Origin: an uncultured Selenomonadales bacterium
Lineage (GTDB): Bacteria; Bacillota; Negativicutes; Selenomonadales; Selenomonadaceae
Length of the DNA: 12,637 nt
Reading direction: 5' to 3'
NCBI GenBank assembly: GCA_937915725.1
Contig: CALGGV010000272.1
Location: forward strand, 1 to 12,637
Under the pieces are notes generated by a model. That model did not search any database and was not told the DNA's origin. It saw nothing but the letters and a program-made list of their open reading frames with translations. Each line of letters opens with the position of its first letter. The stretch's first letter is position 1. The position numbers were made by a program, and so were the translations under genes. Positions 1 through 6,380 of this stretch are shown in pieces.

Positions 1-14
1 TTCTTTCTTTGCCA

Positions 15-58
15 GGCGTTTCTTTCTTCTAAAGAAAGAAATGCCGACTTGTTAAGTC
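15..58. repeat. Two adjacent hairpins upstream of tmcAL
   Basis: Positions 15-28 (GGCGTTTCTTTCTT) pair with 32-45 (AAGAAAGAAATGCC) around a 3-nt loop, giving a 14-bp stem with one G-U pair. Bases 46-58 (GACTT GTT AAGTC) form a second, small stem. Bases 1-13 repeat part of the first arm (TTCTTTCTTT). No long T-run follows the big stem, so it is not a textbook terminator on the + strand. It may be the end of an upstream transcript or a repeat element. The pairing is seen directly; the role is unknown. Confidence 0.5.
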
Positions 59-109
59 TTTAAAATTTGTAAACACTTTCTAGGGGATTTTTTTAAAGGA
101 AGTTGCAAA

Positions 110-1294
110 TTGATTGGAATAATTGCTGAATACAATCCTTTTCATAACGGGCACGCTTACCAAATTTCAGAAATAAAAAAATTTTCAAATGCCGAAATTG
201 TAGCGGTAATGAGTGGCATTTTTACACAGCGCGGCACTCCTGCGATTTTGGATAAATGGACGCGGGCGCGGCTTGCAGTTGAGGGCGGCGTCGATTTAGT
301 TTTGGAATTGCCTTTTGTTTACGCGGTACGAAGTGCTCAAGATTTTTCACGCGGCGCGGTTAATTTACTTTCAAAAATTGGAATTGACACTTTAGCATTT
401 GGCGCGGAAATTTCAGATTTAGAAAAATTAAAATTGGCGGCGTCAACTTTCAATGATGAAAATTTTGGCGAAAAACTAAAATTGGAAATGTCAAGCGGCA
501 AGTCATACGCGGCGGCAGTTACAAAAATTTTAGCAGGAGTCGCGCAGATTGAAGAAAAATTTTTGCGCTTGCCGAATACAATTTTGGCGATTGAATATTT
601 GCGGGCATTGCCGGAAAATGTAACGCCGCTTTTAATTCCACGCGGCAAAGTTATTTCAAGTGCAACAGAAATTAGGCGCGCAATTTATGAAAATCCTGTG
701 CAGTGGCAAAAAATTTCAGTACCGCCAAATGTTTTAGAAATTTTAAAATCAACTGAATTTGTTGACGAAAAATTTTTATTTCGCCCGTTACTTTCAAAAA
801 TTTTAACCTCAAGTTTGGCAGATTTAAAAAAAATTTATGGTATGAATGAGGGAATAGAATTTAAGCTGATAGAATCTGCGCGAGTGGCAAAAAATTTTGA
901 TGAATTGGTAGGCGGCGTAGTCAATCGCAGGTTTCCAATTAGCCGCATCAAAAGATTATTGCTGCATTTTTTACTGGATTTAACGCCGGAAAAAATTTTG
1001 GAAGTTGGAGACTACGCAAGAGTTTTAGCCTTCAATGAACGCGGGCAAAAAATTTTAAAAAAAATTCGTAAAGCGGGAAATTTGCCAATAGTTACGAAAG
1101 TTGCACGGCATTTAACCTCAAAAGAAATTTTGGAAGAAAGAATTTTGGAGCCGTATAAAAAAAGCCTCAAACTAGACTTGCTGGCGTCAGACTTGCGCGA
1201 AACGCTTTTTGAAACGCCAAAAAATTGGCGGCAAGATTTTACCAAAAATTGTTGCATAGGACTTGCGCGGCACTTTTGCGCAGGATGCGTCTAA
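110..1294 (+). CDS. tmcAL: tRNA(Met) cytidine acetate ligase (TmcAL/YlbM family)
   Basis: This family uses acetate and ATP to form N4-acetylcytidine at the wobble base (C34) of elongator tRNA(Met), in the cytoplasm. The nucleotidyltransferase signature is at the very N-terminus: residues 3-15 read GIIAEYNPFHNGH, containing the HxGH nucleotide-binding motif at 12-15. It is followed by MSGIFTQRGTPA and LELPFVYAVRSAQDF, both close to what I recall of B. subtilis TmcAL. The length, 394 residues, is slightly below the usual roughly 400-415. The start is a TTG. It is preferred because the family motif begins at residue 3 and AAGGAAG lies about 7 nt upstream at 96-102. The gene stands alone between two spacers and is not obviously in an operon with the efflux genes. 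The C-terminus (CCIGLARHFCAGCV) is unusually rich in cysteine, with unknown meaning. Family assignment is firm; substrate specificity is from family knowledge. Confidence 0.93.
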   Translation: MIGIIAEYNPFHNGHAYQISEIKKFSNAEIVAVMSGIFTQRGTPAILDKWTRARLAVEGGVDLVLELPFVYAVRSAQDFSRGAVNLLSKIGIDTLAFGAEISDLEKLKLAASTFNDENFGEKLKLEMSSGKSYAAAVTKILAGVAQIEEKFLRLPNTILAIEYLRALPENVTPLLIPRGKVISSATEIRRAIYENPVQWQKISVPPNVLEILKSTEFVDEKFLFRPLLSKILTSSLADLKKIYGMNEGIEFKLIESARVAKNFDELVGGVVNRRFPISRIKRLLLHFLLDLTPEKILEVGDYARVLAFNERGQKILKKIRKAGNLPIVTKVARHLTSKEILEERILEPYKKSLKLDLLASDLRETLFETPKNWRQDFTKNCCIGLARHFCAGCV

Positions 1295-1301
1295 TTAAAA
1301 A

Positions 1302-1316
1302 AAAGAAATGCCGACT
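1302..1316. repeat. 15-bp direct repeat copy downstream of tmcAL
   Basis: The 15 bases AAAGAAATGCCGACT at 1302-1316 exactly repeat 35-49, where they overlap the distal arm of the upstream hairpin. The two copies bracket tmcAL. The rest of the spacer 1295-1428 is very AT-rich and includes a weak inverted repeat (GTTAA at 1348-1352, TTAAC at 1381-1385). No further gene is supported there. Confidence 0.4.
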
Positions 1317-1428
1317 GCTTAAAATAAAAAATTTTAAATTGTATAAGGTTAATAAAAAAATTCGTAATAAAAAAAATTTTTTAACGTACATTTTCAGCCA
1401 AAATACACTTCCGCGCCCATAACTTGAA

Positions 1429-1457
1429 TTGACTTTTTATCTGCAAGATTTTAAAAT
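1429..1457 (+). promoter_or_regulatory. Sigma-70-type promoter of the efflux operon
   Basis: A -35 box TTGACT (1429-1434, 5 of 6 consensus) is followed after exactly 17 bp by a -10 box TAAAAT (1452-1457, 5 of 6). Transcription would start near 1464, about 34 nt before the GTG of the adaptor gene. It is the best promoter match I found in the window. The -10 lies inside an inverted repeat (1439-1467), so the promoter is probably controlled by a dimeric repressor, or else the palindrome is a terminator and the match is chance. Confidence 0.55.
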
Positions 1458-1475
1458 TATTGCAGATTTTTTTTA
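1439..1475 (+). terminator. Inverted repeat with T-run: terminator of tmcAL or operator
   Basis: ATCTGCAA (1439-1446) and TTGCAGAT (1460-1467) are perfect 8-bp arms separated by 13 bp. The spacer itself contains the palindrome ATTTTAAAAT. A run of eight T (1467-1474) follows at once, as in an intrinsic terminator for transcripts coming from tmcAL. The same arms surround the -10 box of the putative efflux promoter, with centres 21 bp apart (two helical turns), which is also how a TetR- or MarR-type operator would lie. The sequence does not decide between the two, and both may hold. Confidence 0.5.
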
Positions 1476-1497
1476 TTTTTAAGAAGGAGGGGTACGT

Positions 1498-2730
1498 GTG
1501 TTTTTTTCAAAAAAGAAAATAATTTCGACAGCAATTATACTAGCATTTTCAGCAACGATTTTTACAGGTTGTGGAGAACAACCACAGCAACAAGCACAGG
1601 CACCTAAACAACAAGTAAAAGTTATGAAAGTAGTACAACGAGACGCGCCGCTTTCCAGTGAATACGCGGGGCAATTAGTAGGAACGGACGAAATTAAAGT
1701 ACAATCCAAAATTTCAGGAAACGTCGTAGAAAAACACGTAATAGGCGGGCAATTCGTAGAGGCAGGGCAATTACTTTTCAAAATCGACGACCGGCAATAT
1801 CAATCACAGGTAATGGCGGCGCGTGCAACTTTGGCAGAGGCTGAAGTCAATTATCAAAACGCGCAAATTGATTTACAGCGAAACGAAATGCTTTTAAAAG
1901 AAAATGCAATAGCCGAACAAACAGTAACAACTCAAGCGGCATTGGTAAAAGCCCGCGAGGCAGCTTGCGCGGCGGCGGCGGCTCAAGTCCAACTTGCTAT
2001 GGAAAATTTGGCTGATACTGAAATTTACGCGCCAATGAGTGGACAACTCGGCGTTGACGATGTTGCAGTTGGTACATTTGTGGGCGCGGGTACAACTACC
2101 CTTGTTACTATCGGTTCTCTTGACCCAATTTTTGCCCAATTTTCAATCAGCGAAAATGAATATCTTAGATTTATGACAGTTCAATCAATGCAAGCGGATC
2201 ATAATCCAATTCACGTTACAATTACACTTTCTGACGGCAGAGAATATCCCTATGAAGGGCGAATTGTTGAAACAGACAGGGAACTTGCAAATAATACCGG
2301 CTCCTTAGTTATGAAGGCGGTTTTTCCAAATAATGGCGGAATTTTAATGCCCGGAATGTTTGCCCGCGTAAAAATGACAGGCGAAACTATTCCCAATGCT
2401 ATTTTAGTTCCGCAACGCGCCGTTCAACAACTTTTGGGTAAATCTTTTGTAATGGCTGTCGGCGAAGATGGAAAATCTGTTGCAAAGCCGGTTGAACTTG
2501 GACAACAAATTGGCAGTTATTATGTTGTAACAAGCGGCGTAACTGCACAAGATACAATCGTTGTTGAAGGTTTAACAAATCTGCGCGAGGGCATCGATTT
2601 AGCGGCAACTGAAGTTACACCCGGCGAAATGGGCTTTACGCTTGCAAATGTTACAACACCTTATCAAACTGATACAATTTCCGGCGCAACCAGTAACAAT
2701 CCAAATGCTCCCGCCAATTTGAATCAGTAA
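1498..2730 (+). CDS. RND efflux periplasmic adaptor lipoprotein (AcrA/MexA type)
   Basis: This is the membrane-fusion protein that should connect the inner-membrane RND pump to an outer-membrane channel and help expel drugs or other toxic compounds. A lipoprotein signal is clear: KKK at 5-7, a hydrophobic stretch 8-22, then lipobox FTGC with the acylated cysteine at 25 and a Q/A-rich linker. Next come the split lipoyl/barrel-sandwich domain (around 50-100, containing EIKVQSKISGNV and GGQFVEAGQLLFKID), an Ala/Glu/Gln-rich alpha-helical hairpin (around 105-170), the return lipoyl half (EIYAPMSGQLG), and a beta-barrel with the membrane-proximal domain to residue 410. The length is close to AcrA (397). 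The GTG start is supported by AAGGAGGGG at 1484-1492; an overlapping GTG at 1496 is in another frame. It is the first gene of the operon and sits upstream of two small ORFs and the pump. The C-terminal tail is rich in Asn and Thr. The substrate cannot be read from sequence. Confidence 0.93.
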   Translation: MFFSKKKIISTAIILAFSATIFTGCGEQPQQQAQAPKQQVKVMKVVQRDAPLSSEYAGQLVGTDEIKVQSKISGNVVEKHVIGGQFVEAGQLLFKIDDRQYQSQVMAARATLAEAEVNYQNAQIDLQRNEMLLKENAIAEQTVTTQAALVKAREAACAAAAAQVQLAMENLADTEIYAPMSGQLGVDDVAVGTFVGAGTTTLVTIGSLDPIFAQFSISENEYLRFMTVQSMQADHNPIHVTITLSDGREYPYEGRIVETDRELANNTGSLVMKAVFPNNGGILMPGMFARVKMTGETIPNAILVPQRAVQQLLGKSFVMAVGEDGKSVAKPVELGQQIGSYYVVTSGVTAQDTIVVEGLTNLREGIDLAATEVTPGEMGFTLANVTTPYQTDTISGATSNNPNAPANLNQ

Positions 2731-2742
2731 GGGGGCGGCTTT

Positions 2743-2943
2743 ATGAAAATTTTTAACAAAATTTTAAAACGTCTTCTTAAACGTCTTGAAATTCCCAAAA
2801 ATTCATTTGAAAGTTTCACGGCAACAAAAAATAACTTCAAAAATCAAAATCGCCGCTATGAGCATTACAGTAAAAATTACAGGCAACTTTTAACTTTACG
2901 TCAAATTTATAATTTAAGGGGGCGGCAACGTGAAAAGTTTTAA
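2743..2943 (+). CDS. Small basic protein between adaptor and pump, unknown function
   Basis: A 66-codon ORF begins with ATG 12 nt after the adaptor stop and is preceded by the strong block AAGGGGGCGG (2729-2738). The predicted protein is strongly basic (many K and R), begins with an amphipathic stretch KIFNKILKRLLKRLEI, and has no membrane segment, signal peptide or recognisable domain. It overlaps the start of the next small ORF by 14 nt. I do not recognise the family. The ribosome-binding site and position within the operon argue that it is translated. The low-complexity AT-rich composition and the absence of a known homologue argue for caution; it could be a decayed or chance ORF. Confidence 0.42.
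   Translation: MKIFNKILKRLLKRLEIPKNSFESFTATKNNFKNQNRRYEHYSKNYRQLLTLRQIYNLRGRQREKF
2916..2925 (+). promoter_or_regulatory. Repeated ribosome-binding block deciding the 49-codon ORF
   Basis: AAGGGGGCGG recurs at 2729-2738 and 2916-2925, and as AAGGGGGCGA at 3078-3087. Each copy lies 4 nt before a start codon (ATG 2743, GTG 2930, GTG 3092). In the outer two copies the AA closes the TAA stop of the preceding gene. The middle copy marks GTG 2930 as a real start despite the shortness of the ORF. Confidence 0.6.
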
Positions 2944-3079
2944 TATCGATTTAATCAAGGCTAAAATGCACGTAGACGCATCTTTGAACAAAGTTAAAGG
3001 GTTTATACCTAAGAAAAATAAAAGTGCCGCTACGTCTTTAAAATCGGGCAAAATGGGCGTTTTTAAAATTATTCGATAA
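2930..3079 (+). CDS. 49-residue small basic protein between adaptor and pump
   Basis: The GTG at 2930 opens a 49-codon frame ending with TAA at 3077-3079, directly abutting the pump's ribosome-binding block. The protein begins MKSFNIDLIKAKMHVDASLN, is rich in Lys and Ser, and ends GKMGVFKIIR. It has no hydrophobic helix, so it is not an AcrZ-like membrane peptide even though AcrZ is also 49 residues. No domain is recognised. Evidence for reality is the strong ribosome-binding site, the tight packing on both sides (14 nt overlap upstream, 12 nt to the pump start) and an uninterrupted frame. A role in coupling translation of the pump gene is as plausible as a protein function. Confidence 0.48.
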   Translation: MKSFNIDLIKAKMHVDASLNKVKGFIPKKNKSAATSLKSGKMGVFKIIR

Positions 3080-3091
3080 GGGGGCGACGAC

Positions 3092-6000
3092 GTGGCAAAG
3101 TTTTTTATTCACAGACCAATTTTTGCAATCGTCATTTCCTTGATTATTGTTTTAGTTGGAGTTTTGGCGGGTATTCAGTTGCCAATAGCGCAGTATCCGC
3201 AAATTTCGCCGCCGACCGTTTCAGTTAGTACAACTTACACCGGCGCAAATGCTGAAGTTGTTGACCAAACTATCGCGCAGGTTATCGAGCAACAAGTAAA
3301 CGGTACGCAGGGTATGGATTATATGAGCTCCAACTCTGATGACACGGGGCGTTATTCTTTGTCTGTTGTCTTTGAAGTTGGAACTGACAGCGATATGGAC
3401 GCTGTTAAAGTTCAAAATAACGTAGCCGTTGCAAATGCAAGTTTGCCGAGCGCGGTACAATCTGTAGGCGTTGTAACGCGTAAATCTTCAAGTCAAATGG
3501 CGTTAATGTTTGCATTGTATTCGCCCGACGGCAGATACGACCGCGCTTTTATGAAAAACTACGCAGATATTTATTTACTGGACGAAGTTAAGCGCGTCAA
3601 TGGCGTTGGTGATCTTCAAATTTTCGGCGCGGACTATTCAATGCGCGTTTGGCTGAATCCTGACAAATTGGCTGAACTTGATTTAACTGTTTCGCAAGTT
3701 ACCTCCGCAATTAATGAGCAGAATCAGCAAGCCGCCGCCGGTACAATCGGTTCAATGCCTGTTAATATCGGGCAAGAAAAACAATATACCGGCAAAGTGC
3801 AAGGGCGTTTAACCACGATTGAAGAATTTGGCGATATTATCATTAAAAGCGACGGCGCAGGCGGCTTTGTTCGTTTGAAAGACGTTGCAAGAATTGAAAC
3901 AGGGCAAAAGGCGTACAACATTATCAGTAAGTATAATGGCAATTCGGCTGTAGGTTTCGGTATTCTTTTGACAAGTGACGCAAACGCAATGACGACGGTT
4001 GCTGAAGTTAAAAGACTTGTTGCAGAAAGTGAAGCAGATTTGCCGCCCGGTTTAAAAATCGGACAAATTATGGACTCAACAGATTATATTCGTGAATCAA
4101 TCGAAGAAGTTGCACATACTTTCGTTGAGGCGTTGGTATTGGTTGTTGTAGTTATATTTGTATTTTTGCAAAGTTGGCGTGCAACATTAATACCGCTGTT
4201 GGCAGTACCTGTTTCACTTATTGGAACATTCGCAAGTTTTATTTTGCTGGACTTTTCAATAAACACGCTTACACTTTTTGCAATGGTTTTGGCGATAGGC
4301 TTGGTTGTTGACGATGCTATAGTTGTTATTGAAAATGTTGAGCACCACATGGAAAGCGGCTTGGAGCCTGTCGACGCAACAGAACGCGCAATGGACGAAG
4401 TACAAGGACCGGTTGTAGCTATTGCGTTTGTATTGGCGGCGGTTTTTGTACCGGTTGCATTTTTGGGCGGTATGACGGGCGTACTTTACAGACAGTTTGC
4501 ATTGACAATAGCAATTTCAATGGGCTTAAGTGCTTTTATAGCTTTAACTTTGACGCCGGCACTTTGTGCGATGATTTTAAAACCGAAAGACCCCAATAAA
4601 AAGGCGGGAATTTTTGATAAAGCGTTTGGCGCGTTTAACCGCTGGTTTGAACGTACAAAAGATTCTTATGTTGGAATTGTTGCAGGATTTATCAAGCGTT
4701 CCGGCTTGGCGTTTGTATGTTTGGCGGTAGTTTGTGTTTTAATGGCAATGGTTTATTCAAGGCTGCCTTCAACATTTGTACCTGAAGAAGATCAAGGCTA
4801 TTTTATGACGGCTGTAAGTTTGCCGGAAGGTACTTCAATGAATCATACGATTGAAACGATTGACAAGTTAAGCGCGGCGGTTATGAAAGAAATGCCCGGA
4901 CTTGAAATTTGTATGTCTGCAACGGGATTTGATATTCTTTCCGGCGGTTCAAAGCCGAGCGCGGGAATTATTGTTTGCAGTTTAAAATCTTGGGGACAAC
5001 GCGGACCGGAGGCGTCAATTAATGCCTGTATAGGTACAATGTTCAGATTGGGCGCGCAGGTTACGCCTGAGGCGCAAGTTATAGCGTTTAACCCGCCCGC
5101 ACTTCCCGGCTTAGGTAACGTCGGCGGTTGGTCGTTGCAACTTCAAGACATGGCAGGACACACAAACGAGGAACTTAACGAAATTACAAACAGAATCGTT
5201 GCAAAGGCTAATCAACGCCCCGAATTACAAGGCGTGCGTACAACTTTTAACATTGCCTCTCCAACTGTTGAATATGACATTGACAGAGAAAAAATTAAAC
5301 TTTTGGGCGTAAGCTTAAGCGACGTTTTCACGGCTTTACAAGTTAATTTCGGTGGTATGCAGGTTAATGACTTTAACGAATTTGGGCGCACGTACAAAGT
5401 TATGTTACAATCTGATACTTTGTACCGCTCGGAGGCTGAAGCCGCAAAATTTATTTTCGTCAAGGGCAGTGACGGGCAAAAAATCCCGCTTGATACTTTG
5501 ATAACGCCGCGCCTTAGCACAGGTCCCACTCAAATTTCAAGATTTAATATTTCTCGCGCAGTTGCAATTCAAGGCAACGCGGCGGACGGTTACAGCTCCG
5601 GACAAGCTATGAATGCTATTGAAGAAGTTGTACACGAAGAGGCAGGCACGGGCTTTAATATTGAATGGTCGGGACAATCCCGCGAAGAGAAAAAAGCTGC
5701 AAGTTCAACAGGACAAGTTTTGGCGTTAGCACTGGTTTTTGTATTCTTAATGCTTGCCGCGCTTTATGAAAGTTGGACAGTACCATTTGCAGTTTTAATG
5801 ACAGTACCGACGGGAATTTTTGGCGCGGTTGTTTCAGAATGGGGCTTATCGATACTTTATGCAATGTTCGGCGTACAAAAAGCCGGCTTGCAAGACAGCG
5901 TTTACATGCAAATTGGAATAATAATGATAATCGGCTTGGCGGCGAAAAACGCAATACTGATTGTCGAATTTGCAAAAGTGCGCGTTGACAGAGGAATGAG

Positions 6001-6280
6001 ACCGGTTAAAGCGGCGATTGAGGCGGCGGGCTTGCGTCTTCGCCCAATTTTAATGACTTCGCTGGCTTTTATCATTGGTTGTTTACCTTTGGCAATGGCG
6101 GTCGGCGCAGGAAGTGCGGCGCGTAACGGTATGGGCGTGGCGGTTGTCGGCGGTATGCTTTTTGCTACTTCAATGGGAATTTTCTTGATTCCGGTTTTCT
6201 TTGTAATTGTTGAATGGGTCGCAGAAAAGCTCGGTATTATGAAACAGGATCGCCGCAAATCTTCAGTTGACTACATGTGA
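3092..6280 (+). CDS. RND multidrug efflux pump, HAE1 family (AcrB/MexB type)
   Basis: This is the inner-membrane proton-driven trimeric pump that would use the upstream adaptor to export hydrophobic or amphiphilic compounds. At 1062 residues it is close to AcrB (1049). The N-terminus FFIHRPIFAIVISLIIVLVG is the typical first helix of the family, followed by a large periplasmic loop, helices 2-7, a second large loop (about 565-880) and helices 8-12. The proton-relay residues are present: Asp407 and Asp408 in GLVVDDAIVVIENVE of helix 4, exactly at AcrB numbering, and Lys952 in GLAAKNAILIVEFAK of helix 10, matching AcrB Lys940. No frameshift or missing segment is seen. The GTG start has AAGGGGGCGA at 3078-3087. 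No outer-membrane factor follows, so a TolC-like partner must be encoded elsewhere. The substrate range is unknown. Confidence 0.96.
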   Translation: MAKFFIHRPIFAIVISLIIVLVGVLAGIQLPIAQYPQISPPTVSVSTTYTGANAEVVDQTIAQVIEQQVNGTQGMDYMSSNSDDTGRYSLSVVFEVGTDSDMDAVKVQNNVAVANASLPSAVQSVGVVTRKSSSQMALMFALYSPDGRYDRAFMKNYADIYLLDEVKRVNGVGDLQIFGADYSMRVWLNPDKLAELDLTVSQVTSAINEQNQQAAAGTIGSMPVNIGQEKQYTGKVQGRLTTIEEFGDIIIKSDGAGGFVRLKDVARIETGQKAYNIISKYNGNSAVGFGILLTSDANAMTTVAEVKRLVAESEADLPPGLKIGQIMDSTDYIRESIEEVAHTFVEALVLVVVVIFVFLQSWRATLIPLLAVPVSLIGTFASFILLDFSINTLTLFAMVLAIGLVVDDAIVVIENVEHHMESGLEPVDATERAMDEVQGPVVAIAFVLAAVFVPVAFLGGMTGVLYRQFALTIAISMGLSAFIALTLTPALCAMILKPKDPNKKAGIFDKAFGAFNRWFERTKDSYVGIVAGFIKRSGLAFVCLAVVCVLMAMVYSRLPSTFVPEEDQGYFMTAVSLPEGTSMNHTIETIDKLSAAVMKEMPGLEICMSATGFDILSGGSKPSAGIIVCSLKSWGQRGPEASINACIGTMFRLGAQVTPEAQVIAFNPPALPGLGNVGGWSLQLQDMAGHTNEELNEITNRIVAKANQRPELQGVRTTFNIASPTVEYDIDREKIKLLGVSLSDVFTALQVNFGGMQVNDFNEFGRTYKVMLQSDTLYRSEAEAAKFIFVKGSDGQKIPLDTLITPRLSTGPTQISRFNISRAVAIQGNAADGYSSGQAMNAIEEVVHEEAGTGFNIEWSGQSREEKKAASSTGQVLALALVFVFLMLAALYESWTVPFAVLMTVPTGIFGAVVSEWGLSILYAMFGVQKAGLQDSVYMQIGIIMIIGLAAKNAILIVEFAKVRVDRGMRPVKAAIEAAGLRLRPILMTSLAFIIGCLPLAMAVGAGSAARNGMGVAVVGGMLFATSMGIFLIPVFFVIVEWVAEKLGIMKQDRRKSSVDYM

Positions 6281-6282
6281 TG

Positions 6283-6352
6283 TTAGGCAAGAGGCATTAG
6301 GCATTAGGCAAGAGTTTTTACTACTGCCTTTTGCCTACTGCCTACTGCCTTA
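6283..6352. repeat. Heptamer-repeat hairpin after the efflux pump gene
   Basis: The left arm 6283-6314 is built from 7-bp units (TTAGGCA, AGAGGCA, TTAGGCA, TTAGGCA). The right arm 6321-6352 is built from complementary units (ACTGCCT, TTTGCCT, ACTGCCT, ACTGCCT). The arms face each other across the 6-nt loop TTTTTA, and by hand alignment 24 of 32 positions pair. It starts 2 nt after the pump stop. No T-run follows on the + strand, so it is not a canonical terminator. It may still stabilise the 3' end of the pump mRNA or reduce read-through into the kinase gene. Confidence 0.7.
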
Positions 6353-6380
6353 ATTTCGACGAAGGAGAAATTATCCACTA

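Noticed and set aside
9..37. Promoter for tmcAL using TTGCCA at 9-14
   Set aside because: No acceptable -10 box occurs at 16-18 bp spacing.
1348..1385. AT-only inverted repeat (GTTAA ... TTAAC) as terminator of tmcAL
   Set aside because: The stem would be almost entirely A-T and unstable; the hairpin at 1439-1467 is a better candidate.
1225..1422. 65-codon ORF overlapping the end of tmcAL
   Set aside because: Low-complexity Lys/Asn-rich translation of AT-rich spacer, out of frame with tmcAL, without a ribosome-binding site or recognisable features.
2930..3079. 49-residue ORF as an AcrZ homologue
   Set aside because: The length matches, but the peptide is basic and polar and lacks the hydrophobic helix of AcrZ.
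5655..6258. Overlapping open frames on both strands within the pump gene
   Set aside because: Shadows of the conserved RND coding sequence; their translations show no domain and they have no ribosome-binding sites.
6283..6352. Heptamer hairpin as a CRISPR repeat or insertion-sequence end
   Set aside because: There are no spacers, no transposase, and the 7-bp periodicity is unlike either.
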